Assembly: GCF_021730395.1 (NCBI RefSeq)
Contig: NC_069370.1
Location: 69,023,501 to 69,087,500 of the forward strand
DNA: 64,000 nt
Direction: 5' to 3'
From: Mercenaria mercenaria
Taxonomy: Eukaryota; Mollusca; Bivalvia; Venerida; Veneridae
Positions 13,001 to 23,085 of this stretch are shown piece by piece; position 1 is the stretch's first letter, and each line of letters starts with the position of its first letter. The position numbers were made by a program, and so were the translations under genes. The notes under the pieces were generated by a model. That model saw only the letters and a list, made by a program, of their open reading frames with translations, did not search any database and had not been told where the DNA came from.

Positions 13001-16000
13001 CGAAATCTTCAAGGTTAAATTCCAACTAAAACTGACCATAAATACTGAATAGCCACTTGAAAATGGTTATTAACTTGAAATTCAGTTTTAAACATGCTAT
13101 TTAGGTTGAAATGACATATTAAGTTTCATAATCAAACTCATCTAAGACTGAAAATGTTTTGCGAACACGGGGCCTGGTTACTCTGGCTACTCTGACTGAC
13201 CAGAGCAGCCAGAACAGGTTAAAATCCTAGAAACTCTTGCTACTCTGGCTGAATTTTGGCTACTCGGGCCAGCGGAATAACCAGAGTTCTGGCTACTCTG
13301 GCTGAACTCTGGCTACTCTGGCCAGCCACAGTAACCAGAGTTCTGGCTACTCTGACTGAACTCTGGCTGCTCTGGCTAATTTCACGCACATAAAGTTAAT
13401 GAACATTTCCTAAGTAAGACATAAATGTCTGAAGATAAAAAAAATTACTGAAAGATGGGCATTGGATATTTTTCAAAATATATTATTGTCATAAAATACT
13501 AAAAGGGATTGAGGGGTGGAGTATTTTTGTTATTATGAATTGCATTTTTTTTTTTCGATTTCAAAAACTTGTAGGATAAAGTATTGATATGTAGAAATAT
13601 ACTCTTACCGCTCGTGTTTCACACTGACCTCTGTAAATAGTGTCCGGAAAGCCGCTAAACCCCGAATGATTGTACATGATGCAAAGCTGCAAATGAATAG
13701 TAAGAGAACGAATTGTGAATTAAAGGCATATGCAGAAAGTAAAACCAGGAACAATGTTTTATTTATTGTTCATGTTACAAAATGAATTAATAATATCATA
13801 TACACTTTGTAGTCAGCAATACAACCTTAAAGTTAATAAAGTATCCACAGTCTAAACATATTGAAATACTATCTTCGTATACACATGTATTTAGAATTAT
13901 AGAATAGATCTGGAAAATAGGATGATTTAAGACATAATAAAATATGTAAATACAGTCATTTATAGTATCTCTGTACAGATTTAACAAAGTAGTTAATATA
14001 AATAAGATATGTACTTCGTTTTTAGAACAAACGGCTACATCAGTGCAATCTTTGGGGTCCAGAGCATCACACGTGTAGCAGTACGGACCACGTTGTTCAG
14101 CTGGAACTCCTGAAAAATGCAATGCCGTTATCATACGAATTTTGATAGAGCAGGTTTGCTCACTTCCAATTAATTTCCCCGTTATCATACGAGTTTTGAT
14201 AGTGCAGGTTTGCTCACTTCCAATTACTTTCCCCGTTATCATACGAGTTTTGATAGAGCAGGTCTGCCCACTTCCAGTTACTTTCCCCGTTATCATACGA
14301 GTTTTGATAGTGCAGGTTTGCCCACTTCCAATTAATTTCCCCGTTATCATACGAGTTTTGATAGTGCAGGTTTGCCCACTTCAAATTAATTTCCCCGTTA
14401 TCATACGAGTTTTGATAGAGCAGGTCTGCCCACTTCCAGTTACTTTCCCCGTTATCATACGAGTTTTGGTAGTGCAGGTTTGCCCACTTCCAATTACTTT
14501 CCCCTTTATCATACGAGTTTTGATAGAGCAGGTTTGCTCACTTCCAATTACTTTCACCGTTTGAAAGTAATCTGTCTAATCATTACTTCGTAATAGAATA
14601 TATGCTTTGTACAAAAGACCTTGTTCTTTTCTAAGAAATAATGAAATCAGATCGTCGTTAGATATGCTAAGTTTATAAATAGGCCATATCATTATTGTTT
14701 GAAATAATCAAATTTAATAACAAAGCATTTCAGAGAATCAGTTTAATGAGTAAGGTGTATTCCGCTTGCATGCGGATGGCAGCTGATTCTACAAAGGTGG
14801 CAGCAATTCTGCAGCCACTGTAAGCTGAAAATATTTCCCCAATTTTCTTAATGCAAGGGTAATATATAGAGCCTCGGTCATGGTTACATTAGAATGGCCA
14901 CAGTATAATCATATGAATGATAAAAGCAAGGGTCCAAAATAGAAATAAATTTTAAAACAATCTGCGGGATAACTGGGCATATAATTAAATGCAAACAACA
15001 CCACATTATAAATCGATTAACACCTTGATGCCAGATAATATGCAATGGAAATGAATACGTTGTCATATTTCCAATCTGTATAAACTAACAGTTACATTTT
15101 AGGCAAAATATTGGAATGGCACCGCACTGATTACGTCTGTTTGTCTGTTAGCTTTATTACTATCATAATAAAATGTTTTTGAGTTATGTTTTTGTGTCTA
15201 ACATGATCACGGATTTAGATTAAGGAGAATGTGGGAATGTGCTAAGATATCGATTATTACATTAATAAACTTCTATATATACATGAAATTGATAAGACTG
15301 TCCAGTCTATATTTACCTTGCGTTCCACACCCATTCATGTTGCAGAAGTCGTCTGTACAACATTCTGTGCACGTGACAAGGTCATGTGAGGAGCGTTTAT
15401 CCACCATGTTTGTTATCGACCTTCTGCCAACAAGTGATGTCGCAACAGTAGAGCAACGCTGTTAAAAGTATGTGAAATGATACCTATGACATTATAAGTA
15501 TGTTAAATACTACCTATTACATTATAAGTATGTGAAATACTACCTATTACATTAGAAGTATGTAAAATGCTACCTATTACAGTAGAAGTATGTGAAATGC
15601 TACCTATTACATTAGAAGAATGTGAAATGCTACGTAATACATTAGAAATGCTACCTATTACATCAGTAGTATGTGAAATGCTACCTATTTCATTAGAAGT
15701 AGGTGAAATGCTAGCTATTACAGTGAGATTCCTAACACGACTGAATTAATAGATATTGGGCACATTCAAGATGATTTTGTCTGATCGCCGAAAACAGATC
15801 AATTCTTCCCTAACAGGTGTAATAATCCCAACTACTTGTCTTTTCTATACAACAAGAACAAACTATTATTGAGGAATATTTCATAGAAATCAAATATGAT
15901 CGAAGTTTTCTTATGGTTTATGCTTTATAGAAAGAAAATTTTATTTATTTACTTTTCTACCATTAAAGCGTGACAAGGTTACATACACCGACGTAGCATA

Positions 16001-19000
16001 ATGCGCCCTGTATGGCACAAACCTTCAAGGAGTATCACAAGTGCAAACAAAGGGCTCATCTGCATGAATAAGTGGAACCAACGACATGTTCAATATAAAC
16101 CTGCATGCATGCCACAAAACACATGAATAGCTTCTTCAATAATATAAAGTGTGCAAAAGCGTAAGTATAGGATGAATAACTGTACTTCGGATTAATCTTC
16201 AGGTGCATTAAAATAGTAACTACATTTATTGATTTATTGATAGGAATAAGTTTTTACGGGCCATGGTGATGTTTCTAAAATATCGCAGAACACAACAAAT
16301 TAACTTTTTTCACACACCAAATGAACTGAAAACATTCTAAAGGTATCACAGTAGTCATTCAGAGACATTCTTAAATATGATGCTTGGTCTGAAATTAGCT
16401 CCTGCGATTTAAACATGATTACAATTTGAGGCTTGCATGTGTATTAATGTAATAATTGATGCTTTATTATCATTTAACTGTTTATTATTTACAACTCCGC
16501 TGAATATGTTTTTATATGTAGAAGTAGGCGTTTAAATAAATAAACAAGTTTCAAGTTACAATGTATAACTGACGTAAAAGTGTCGTTTTCCAGTAAGTAT
16601 CGCTTCCCAATAATTTTACTCATTGTTTTGTTGGGTTTAACGTCGCACCGACACAAGTATTTGTCATATAGCGACTTTCCAGCGTTGGTGGTTGAGGAAG
16701 ACCCCAGATGCCCCTCCGTATGTTATTTCATCATGGGCGGGCACCTGGGTAGATCCGCCAACCTTCCGTACGCCAGCTGGATGACTTCCTCACATGAAGA
16801 ATTCAAAGGCCCGTGTGAGGCTCGGACCGATATCGGTGAGGGACAAGTGATTTTTACTCATTGATAGCTTGCCACTAAAAGCATTGCAATAATTATGTGG
16901 GTTTTCAAGTAATTTGGAAAAAAATGCACAAGGTAGTTTGTATAATAAACAATATATATATATGACGGAAAGTGAAAGCAAGTTATCTGTCTTCCTTTTT
17001 TTAAGACATATGTTGAATAAGATACTTTTTTTGATTAACATGACTTTTATTTTTGTTTATTGACTTGATAGGTACATTACTACCTTGTTATTACTGCTAA
17101 CTGACTAACTTGCTTGGCAACTACTGGTTACATTTTTCAACATTTTGATATTCTGGTGTTCTTTTCGATTAAGGCTTTTGGTGTCAAGTTACCCACAGAT
17201 ATCCTGATGCCAGTTTTGAGCCAGAATATCGGCAGATATCCTTGTTCCCTTTTGGAATTGGACTATTGATGCTAAGTAAAAAAAACACTATCTCGGTGTC
17301 CGACTGTCTTAAAGTTTTAATTGTCTGTAGTTAACAATTATTTTTTAATGATCAACTGTTTATAACGGCTGTTAGTTATTACTTAATAATTTTAAAAGTG
17401 GAAATTATTATCATAATGACCACATGTACTACAGTTCGATTGATTTATACAATGTTTGATTATTTGTCCAGAAAATGTTCACATGCAATTTGGTATTCAC
17501 AATTGACCCTATGGCAACATATATTTATTTCAACTGGCGAATGTCTAAAGTGTGCAGTTTTAAGACAAAAGGTCAGTCTGTTATCACCAAACTACAGTAA
17601 TCACCAGACCAAACATTTTCACTGTAATCAGTTAAACATGTATCAAATGGAACAAGTGCAGACACGAATTGTTACGAAATACGTGCAGCAGTGACAACTC
17701 CGTCAAAACTGTACATGCCACAGACTGGACGTAGTGGTCCAGTTGTAACACACTCGCACTACGAAACCAGAGGCTGTGTGTTCGAGTCTCAAATCCTCAA
17801 AACTAAAAAAAGCTAACATCGGGATAAGAGTTCCGTGTATGAGTGTTTTACACCTGACACGCTAAGAAGCAGGGGAGCTTCTGGAATTGGAGTGTTTTCT
17901 GTATCCTGCACTGTCCTTTCTCTAAGCATTACTAACAATCCTGTGAAGAAATCGCCAATACGGGTCACCACTGGCGGCCATAGATAAACGTAAAAACAAA
18001 CAAAAGTACCCTGAAAAGAAGTAGTTATTTTATAGATAGAATAGAAAAAGTGGAAACTCCAAAACACAACAAAAATGAAAATGTTGCAGGCTCGGTTTGA
18101 TTGAACCTGTTCATGGACGGTAGCGGAAATGCAAGCTACCGTCCATGCCTTCTAGCTCCGGGTTGAGCAGAACTCTTCATTACACATGCTACAAGTACAA
18201 AAACAATTTAGAAACATCCACAAGGTGTTCATATCATAATTACATACTAATTATAAACATGCACACAAATTATGTTCAACATGTAATTGCCACTGAGAAA
18301 TTACAGCTTGCATGCAGAAGGATGGATGTATGGACAAATATCGCCTTAGCATTATTGCCCTGACATTTTTAAACACACATGTCTGTTGTTTACTTGCTAT
18401 CTAACTAATTGATAGATCAGTTGTAAAATAAGTGTGTTACCGATTTGGAAAGGCAGCCAGAGTTATAAACAATGTTTCCGCTTGCTGTAACCACTTGCTC
18501 CGTGTAACATTGCTGGAACACAATAATAGATATATAGACTTAGTAATAGGTGAAATGTGAATCAAATTAGATTCTGTTTAAGTTACTAAGAGTTTTTTTA
18601 TCTTTTCCCATGTATCTTAAAACTCATATAGTATATCTCTTTAGTGCTTGCATTACTTGTGTTACCTGTATCATGTACAACATTAAGTGTGTTTAATTCG
18701 TTTCAGAATTCTGGTCAGGTAAATTTGTAATAATTTATTTGGTTGGATGATTTATGATTTTGTGATATACAAGATTTCTCTCAGGTTTAACGTTACATTG
18801 ATAGAAATATAGGTCATGTGGACAAAGTCCCGTTTTTAATGGTTAAAAAAGATACTAGGTAAAATCCTTGACACCTGCGTGGAACCGCCGACCTATCGTA
18901 AGTATAGCGTTTATTTCAGGATACCAGCCATTTTGAAAAATGTTTCTGCAAATATTGCTTTCTAACAGAAGTTTTGCCAGAAATAATGGTAAATAAATAA

Positions 19001-21744
19001 CTTTCCCTCTTTGGAAGTCGAAAGTAAGAAGTGTGGAAGTCGGAAGTAAGAAGTCATGAAGTTGGAAGTCAGAAGTGCGGAAGTTAGAAGTCAAAAGTGC
19101 GAAAGTTAGAAGAAGGAAGTAAGAAGTCAAGAAGTCGGAAGTAAGAAGTGTGGAATTTGGAAAACAGAAGTCGAAAGTCGGGAAGTTGGAAGTCAGAAGT
19201 GTGAAAGTAAGAAGTATGAAGTCAAGAAGTTGGAAGTGAGAAGTGCAAAAGTTAGAAGTCAGAAATGGGAAGTACGGAAATTAATTGTCCATCCAGGGCT
19301 TCCATACAAAACAAATAATTCAGTCAAACTGTTATGTAGCCGCTGAATTTCATCTTACATCAACGTTCACACTTCACACTTCACAGTTATAACTCACAGG
19401 CCATGCCTTATACTTTAACTTCATAGTTCAAACTTCATACTTTCCACTTCATAGTTCACACTTCAAAATTCACTCTTCTTTCTTCATACTTACCGCTTTA
19501 TGAAACATCGCAGTTTGAAATTCGTGCATCACAGTTCATAGTTTACACTTCACATTATTAATTCATACCTTACACTTAGTATTTAACAGTTCAAACTTTA
19601 CACTTAAGAAGTTAAAGAAAGCTACTAAATCAAGAAGGGTGAAATGATAGAATTTACAACTTCAATAGTCAATTTTTATAGATTATGGTTATTCTATGTT
19701 TTTACAAATAATTTGCAGAGATCTTTCATGGTTCAATTTTTTGTATAGTAGTTTTTATCTGGAACAATTGTAAAATTAGTAAGGATGAAGTGTCATTATT
19801 AGCTCATCTGATTTTTTGGGGGAAAAATGATGAGTTATTGTCATCGCTTGATCGGCGTCGGCTGCGGCGTTGCATGGTTTTATGTTTTGGTAAGCTTTTC
19901 TCCTAAACTATCTAAGCTATTGCTTTAAAACTTGCAACACTTGTTCACCATCAAAAGTTGACTCTGTACAGCAAGGAACATAACTCCATCCCGTTTTTTG
20001 CAAGAATTATGGCCCCTTTTGAACTTATGAAATATCACCTTTCTTGGTTAAGTTTTATGTTTAAGTCAGTTTTTCTTCTAAACTATCAAAGCAGTTGCTT
20101 TAAAACTTGCAACACTTGTTCACCATCAATAGCTGATTCTGTGTAGCAAGAAACATAACTCCATCCTGCTTTTTGCAAGAATTTTGGCCCCTTTTGGACT
20201 TAGAAAATACTAGATTTCTTGGTTATGTTTTGCGTTTAGGTCAACTTGTCTCCTTAATGGTCAAAGCTGTTGCTTTAAAACTTGGAGCAGTTATTTGCCA
20301 TTAAATTTTGATTCTGTTCAGCAAGTACCGTAACTCTACATTGCTTTTTGCAAGAATTATGGCCCCTTTTGGACTTTGTAAATCTATTACACAGAGACAA
20401 AAGAATCAGATAAGCGTCTGCGCCCGCAAGGCAGTGCTCTCGTCTACAGTAGTATTTTCAGCAGGGTGTCTTGTAGGTGAATTGAAATGCAAAATCTGTG
20501 TTCAGTAAGTTATAGTTTTATACTTGACTGACGGTTTTCTCGTAAATAACATACGTGAAGTGTACTATGAAATATGAAAAGTGGACTGAAAAGAATGATA
20601 TATGAACTGCGAAGTAGGATTTGTGGTGTGTTATATATGAACTGGGCTTTCGTAGTTTCAACACGTACGTTTTTAGCTCGACTATTCATAGAATAGTGAG
20701 CTATTGCACTCACCCATGCGTCGGCGTCCGCGTCCGCGTCGGCGTCGGCGTCCGCGTCCCGATTTTGGTTAAGGTTTTGTATGTAAGCTGGTATCTCAGT
20801 AACCACTTGTGGGAATGGATTGAAACTTCACACACTTATTCACTGTGACAAACTGACTTACATTGCACAGGTTCCATAACTCTATTTTGCTTTTTTACAA
20901 AATTATGCCCCTTTTTCGACTTAGAAATTTTTGGTTAAGGTTTTGTATGTAAGCTGGTAACTCAGTAACCACTTGTGGGAATGGATTGAAACTTCACACA
21001 CTTATTCACTGTGATGAACTGATCTACATTGCACAGGTTCCATAACTCTATTTTGCTTTTTTACAAAATTATGCCCCTTTTTCGACTTAGAAATTTTTGG
21101 TTAAGGTTTTGTATGTAAGCTGGTATCTCAGTACTTACTAATGGGAATGGATTGAAATTCACATACTTGTTCACTATCATGATCTGACATGCACTAAGCA
21201 AGTCCCATAACTCTACTCTCTTTTTTTTCAAAATTATGCCCCTTTTTCGACTTAGCAGTTTTTGGTTAAATTTTTGTATGTAATCTGATATCTCAGTATC
21301 CACTAATTGGAATGGATTGAAACTTCACACACTTGTTCACTGTCATGATCTAACATGCACTGTGAAGGTCCCATAACTCTACTTGGCATTTTTACAAAAT
21401 TATGCCCCTTTGACTTAGCAGTTTTTTGTTAAGTTTTTGTATGTAAGCTGGTATCTCAGTATCCACAAATTGGAAAGGATTGAAACTTCACACACTTGTT
21501 CACTGTCATGATATGACATGCAGTACAGAGGTTCAATACCTCTACTTTGCATTTTACAAAATTATGCCCCTTTTTCAACTTTTGTATTCATTCAATTGAC
21601 AAGGCTGTTGAATAGTCGAGCGTTGCTGTCCTCCGACAGCTCTTGTTGTTTCTTCTCTTACCTCATGAGAATTGCAAATTCTCAATTTTGCGCAATCACG
21701 TGGGTATGGAACATTCTTGCACTCGAAACATCTTGTACCGTCAC
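8463..21744 (-). CDS. Secreted LU-LU-CTLD protein gene (two Ly6/uPAR-like domains plus C-type lectin domain), 8 exons
   Basis: Spliced gene assembled from eight exons whose phases all join: 21662-21744, 18441-18512, 15317-15458, 14015-14109, 13609-13686, 11830-11965, 11302-11541, 8463-8704. The joined part is about 360 residues. Order: LU domain 1 (first three exons), LU domain 2 (next three), a Thr/Ser/Pro linker, then a CTLD split over two exons and ending ICELK-stop. Both LU domains carry the family hallmark CC-x4-CN (CCTDDFCN and CCNTDFCN). The CTLD has the SW..S...C...GG.L start, a WIGA motif, QPN at the sugar site and WHDRNC...YICE at the end. LU domains are disulphide-rich three-finger modules and CTLDs often bind sugars, so a secreted or surface recognition role is inferred. 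No membrane segment or GPI signal follows the CTLD. The first exon with the signal peptide is not secure (see 22914-23085). I know of no described family with this order. Confidence 0.85.
9335..9425 (+). repeat. Dispersed repeat R3, partial
   Basis: Shares CTCGGTTTGATTGAG and TGTTCATG with 18086-18222. Confidence 0.5.
10022..10060. repeat. Poly-C plus CA microsatellite
   Basis: A C run of about 24 followed by CA repeats. It makes an artificial proline frame. A near twin lies at 10382-10440. Confidence 0.9.
10382..10440. repeat. Poly-C plus CA microsatellite
   Basis: A C run of nearly 30 followed by CACA and ACAC repeats with small interruptions. Confidence 0.9.
10741..11281. mobile_element. 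Palindromic MITE with TA flanks
   Basis: The ends read TATACTGAACAACAAA and TTTGCTGTTCAGTATA. The inner arms AATCAATCAACC...GAAGTCAG...AATAGCCGTTT at 10858-10903 are mirrored at 11106-11152. Arms of well over 100 bp make one long foldback. TA at both ends fits a Tc1/mariner-type non-autonomous element; no transposase is seen. It ends 14 bp from the donor of the first CTLD exon. Confidence 0.75.
11302..11541 (-). CDS. First CTLD exon
   Basis: Acceptor TTTCTTTAG, 2 bases, 79 codons, 1 base. Donor A|GTAGGT was chosen because it leaves phase 1, which the next exon needs; an overlapping GTATAG site would not. Encodes a Ser/Thr segment, FQCDIHNGF, LCVHIVVHHKHSW, NSSRTSCERQGGNLVVLDT, the N-terminal half of a C-type lectin fold (strand 1, helix 1 with its cysteine, GGNL turn). 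Confidence 0.85.
11560..11700. repeat. Short tandem repeat, ~50 bp unit
   Basis: AAAATAACGACAAAACTCTG and CTTATGAATCGTAA recur two to three times, just upstream of the first CTLD exon acceptor in the intron. Confidence 0.6.
11830..11965 (-). CDS. Exon 3 of LU domain 2 plus linker
   Basis: Acceptor CTTTAG, 45 codons plus 1 base, donor G|GTAAGA. Encodes ACDAIAHAFTSQRCAPMCC, NTDFCNDHCG (LU terminal signature) and then a Thr/Pro/Gln-rich stretch NLSMTTPQPGTTNG. The stretch reads as a flexible, possibly O-glycosylated linker towards the lectin domain. Confidence 0.85.
12041..13184. other. Intron sequence without recognisable features
   Basis: AT-rich intron between LU exons; one minus frame (12757-12945) shows no domain. 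Confidence 0.5.
13185..13382. repeat. Minisatellite, ~12-bp GGCTACTCTGGC-type unit
   Basis: Repeats of (T/C)TGGCTACTCTG with CTGAACT and CCAG variants. The CCAG/CTGG content gives local self-complementarity. Confidence 0.8.
13609..13686 (-). CDS. Exon 2 of LU domain 2
   Basis: Acceptor TTTGCAG, exactly 26 codons, donor GCG|GTAAGA. Encodes LCIMYNHSGFSGFPD then TIYRGQCETRA, the middle part of the LU fold, with cysteines placed as in the LU domain 1 exon. Phase 0 to 0. Confidence 0.8.
14015..14109 (-). CDS. Exon 1 of LU domain 2
   Basis: Acceptor TTTTTCAG, 2 bases plus 31 codons, donor GAA|GTACAT (weak). Encodes VPAEQRGPYCYTCDALDPKD then CTDVAVCSKNE, with the CxxC start of an LU domain. Entry phase 1 and exit phase 0, as in the paralogous exon at 21662. 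The minus frame stays open through the acceptor into the adjoining 54-bp minisatellite. Confidence 0.85.
14127..14558. repeat. 54-bp minisatellite, eight units, abutting an LU exon acceptor
   Basis: GTTATCATACGA recurs at 14127, 14181, 14235, 14289, 14343, 14397, 14451 and, changed, 14505: an exact 54-bp period. 54 is 18 codons and both strands stay open. The array starts 18 bp upstream of exon 14015-14109. Confidence 0.95.
15317..15458 (-). CDS. Exon 3 of LU domain 1
   Basis: Acceptor TTAACAG, 47 codons plus 1 base, donor G|GTAAAT. Encodes RCSTVATSLVGRR... then VTCTECCTDDFCNMNGCG, the LU C-terminal half with its CC-x4-CN signature. A 30-bp tandem array starts within about 6 bp upstream of the acceptor, so the normal polypyrimidine tract is almost absent. 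Confidence 0.85.
15464..15725. repeat. 30-bp minisatellite, about eight units
   Basis: Unit near AGAAGTATGTGAAATGCTAC plus CTATTACATT, with one shortened unit. It adjoins the acceptor of exon 15317-15458. Confidence 0.9.
15726..16623. other. Intron sequence without recognisable features
   Basis: Nothing beyond short AT-rich stretches. Confidence 0.5.
16624..16857 (-). mobile_element. tRNA-derived SINE (family A), head missing
   Basis: Shares GGGTTTAACGTCGCACCGAC, GGAAGACCCCAGATGCCCCT and ACTTCCTCACATGAAGAATT with the other copies. Its B-box area (GAGGCTCGGACC) is worn. Confidence 0.8.
17716..17800 (+). other. tRNA-like remnant
   Basis: ACGTAGTGGTCCAGTTG resembles an A box and TGTGTTCGAGTCTC a B box, about 40 nt apart. 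The acceptor stem does not pair, so this is a remnant or a SINE head. Confidence 0.35.
18086..18222 (+). repeat. Dispersed repeat R3
   Basis: TGCAGGCTCGGTTTGATTGA ... TTCATGGACGGTAG ... GGGTTGAGCAGAA ... ACATGCTACAAGTACAAAAA, mirrored at 6182-6335. It holds a short inverted pair ATGGACGGTAGC/GCTACCGTCCAT. Confidence 0.65.
18441..18512 (-). CDS. Exon 2 of LU domain 1
   Basis: Acceptor GTTCCAG, 24 codons exactly (phase 0 to 0), donor TCG|GTAACA. Encodes QCYTEQVVTAS...NSGCLSKS, the middle strand region of an LU domain: a cysteine directly after the exon join, aromatic residues, and GC near the end. Length and phase match the corresponding exon of LU domain 2 at 13609-13686. Confidence 0.8.
18783..18903 (-). 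mobile_element. SINE family A fragment, strongly diverged
   Basis: Keeps AGGTTTAACGTTACA and TGGAACCGCCGACCTA in family order, with many changes. Confidence 0.5.
19005..19285. repeat. GAAGT-rich minisatellite
   Basis: Purine-rich units such as GGAAGTCGGAAGTAAGAAGT with variable spacing of 10-12 bp. Confidence 0.85.
19360..19612. repeat. CACTTCA-rich minisatellite
   Basis: Units such as CTTCACACTTCACAGTT and TTCATAGTTCAAACTTCATA; roughly the complement of the array at 19005-19285. Confidence 0.8.
19801..20445 (+). mobile_element. Hairpin-ended repeat element 2
   Basis: Starts AGCTCATCTGATT and ends with its inverted partner AATCAGATAAGCG followed by GTGCTCTCGTCT, a worn form of the shared CTCTTGTT end. 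CGGCGTCGGCTGCGGCG lies near the 5' end. Three internal units of about 150-190 bp share CAAGAATTATGGCCCCTTTT and GCTTTAAAACTTG. Confidence 0.65.
20671..21647 (+). mobile_element. Hairpin-ended repeat element 3
   Basis: Starts AGCTCGACTATTC and ends GAATAGTCGAGCG, then hairpin GCTGTC-CTCC-GACAGC and TCTTGTT. A GCGTCGGCGTCC array (20716-20760) follows the 5' end. The centre has about five units with TTGTATGTAAGCTGGTA and AAAATTATGCCCCTTTTTCG. It lies in an intron of the lectin gene and ends 8 bp from the donor at 21656-21661. Confidence 0.8.
21662..21744 (-). CDS. Exon 1 of LU domain 1
   Basis: Acceptor TTTCACAG, then 2 bases plus 27 codons, then donor GAG|GTAAGA. Encodes DGTRCFECKNVPYPRDC...CNSHE, the first finger of an LU domain with the CxxC start and two further cysteines. 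Entry phase 1, exit phase 0. The 3' end of a hairpin-ended repeat element (20671-21647) lies 8 bp beyond the donor. Confidence 0.85.
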
Positions 21745-21944
21745 CTGTGAAATAACGACATTTTTGTATATATCTTTCAAGTATCATAAAATGTCTGAAT
21801 CCCGTATCAAAATATGTTAAAAGGTCTTTATGCACGATGAGCACCAGTAAAGCAACATGTTTAGTCCTTTAAGAATTGAAATAGATATATCAGGGTTTTT
21901 AAGTATACAATATACGTTCGATTAATCATAGGAAAATATATTGT

Positions 21945-21974
21945 TGTTTTTTGTTGTTGTTGTTGTTGTTGTTT
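21945..21974. repeat. TTG microsatellite
   Basis: About nine TTG units. Confidence 0.9.
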
Positions 21975-22226
21975 TCTTTAATATATACGTTATAGTGCAG
22001 GGTTACAAAAGCATGAACAACCAAAAACATTCCTACTAATGAATTAAAAAAACAGCTTTTCTTTGCATAGACCTTTCAACTTTTGCTGATGTTGCACTTA
22101 GAAAAGGTTATTTTAAAAACATTTTTACGGCATTTTCGAAACCCACCACCAGACTGGAAATAATCTGACTAAGAAAATGAGCGCTCACACTTCTCTGTTT
22201 CGTTCAGCAATAAGGTTATCATCGTT

Positions 22227-22297
22227 TTTCAAATTATCCTGTAGTCTGACTCGGCCGCAACCAAATTATCCTGTTGGCTGACTCGGCCGCAACCAAA
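22227..22297. repeat. Two copies of a 33-bp unit
   Basis: AAATTATCCTGT then CTGACTCGGCCGCAACC, twice. Confidence 0.7.
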
Positions 22298-22913
22298 TCA
22301 TTAAGTTTATGGTGAAAAGGACGAATTCCAATATCTATTGCTAAGCTAACGAGAGAACATTCAAATTTGGTTGAAGATCAAATACTCTGTAAACACAAAA
22401 AAAAATGTATTTGATGTAGTTGAAGATCAGTGTTAAGACTTGTTAGTCAAGTTTGCTATATTTCATATTTGACTGCAAAAAGTTTTCAATATATTGTACA
22501 AGTACGAATGTAGCTGCAAGATGCAGCAAAAGGAAACTCCACGCCGAACAAAGCATTGTATGTAATATTTATAGAACAAAAGGTGATATAATGATGCCGG
22601 TGTCTTTGTTGAAGATCCTAGGCAAACAGATAGACTGATGGGGTTTCATGAATGTTGGACAAAGAGGCGTGAAACTCAAAGTTTGAAAGAACAAACTAAT
22701 GTGCCTATTTAGATTACCAAATGGCATAATTAAACATTGAACTTTACTGTAATGCCATACAAAAGTAAGATTAAGTCCTTGGTAAAATTAACAAATACTT
22801 GTCAGGATTTGTTATTTTATTCGTGAGTGTGTGAAAGTTACGATTTCAGTGTTTAAATGTTAAACTACAAGAGCATTAAATAGTTAGAAGTACTAAGTGT
22901 TTATAAAATATAC

Positions 22914-23085
22914 CTGGAATGACGATAAGTAACTCTAAAAACGAGCATTCATCAAACAGTTTTCCAAGTGCTGTCCGACAAAATTTCGTCTTTTCTACTG
23001 TTTGATTTCTTTCCTGTCTTATAAAACTTATTCTTTCGTTTTTGTTCTTAAAGTTGATGCCGTTATTAACAGCATGGCTAGACAT
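22914..23085 (-). CDS. Candidate first exon of the LU-LU-CTLD gene
   Basis: An open minus-strand frame ends in ...FLELLIVIPG at a good donor (G|GTATAT). It leaves one base, the phase needed to join the exon at 21744 (reading ...IPGDGTRCFEC). The short hydrophobic run just before the junction is where the end of a signal peptide would lie. Against it: the in-frame ATG lies about 57 codons upstream and its N-terminus is not signal-like. A different upstream exon is equally possible. Confidence 0.3.

Noticed and set aside
14127-14558. CRISPR-like array of eight regular repeats
   Set aside because: Tandem units touch with no unique spacers and the setting is a eukaryotic intron; it is a minisatellite.
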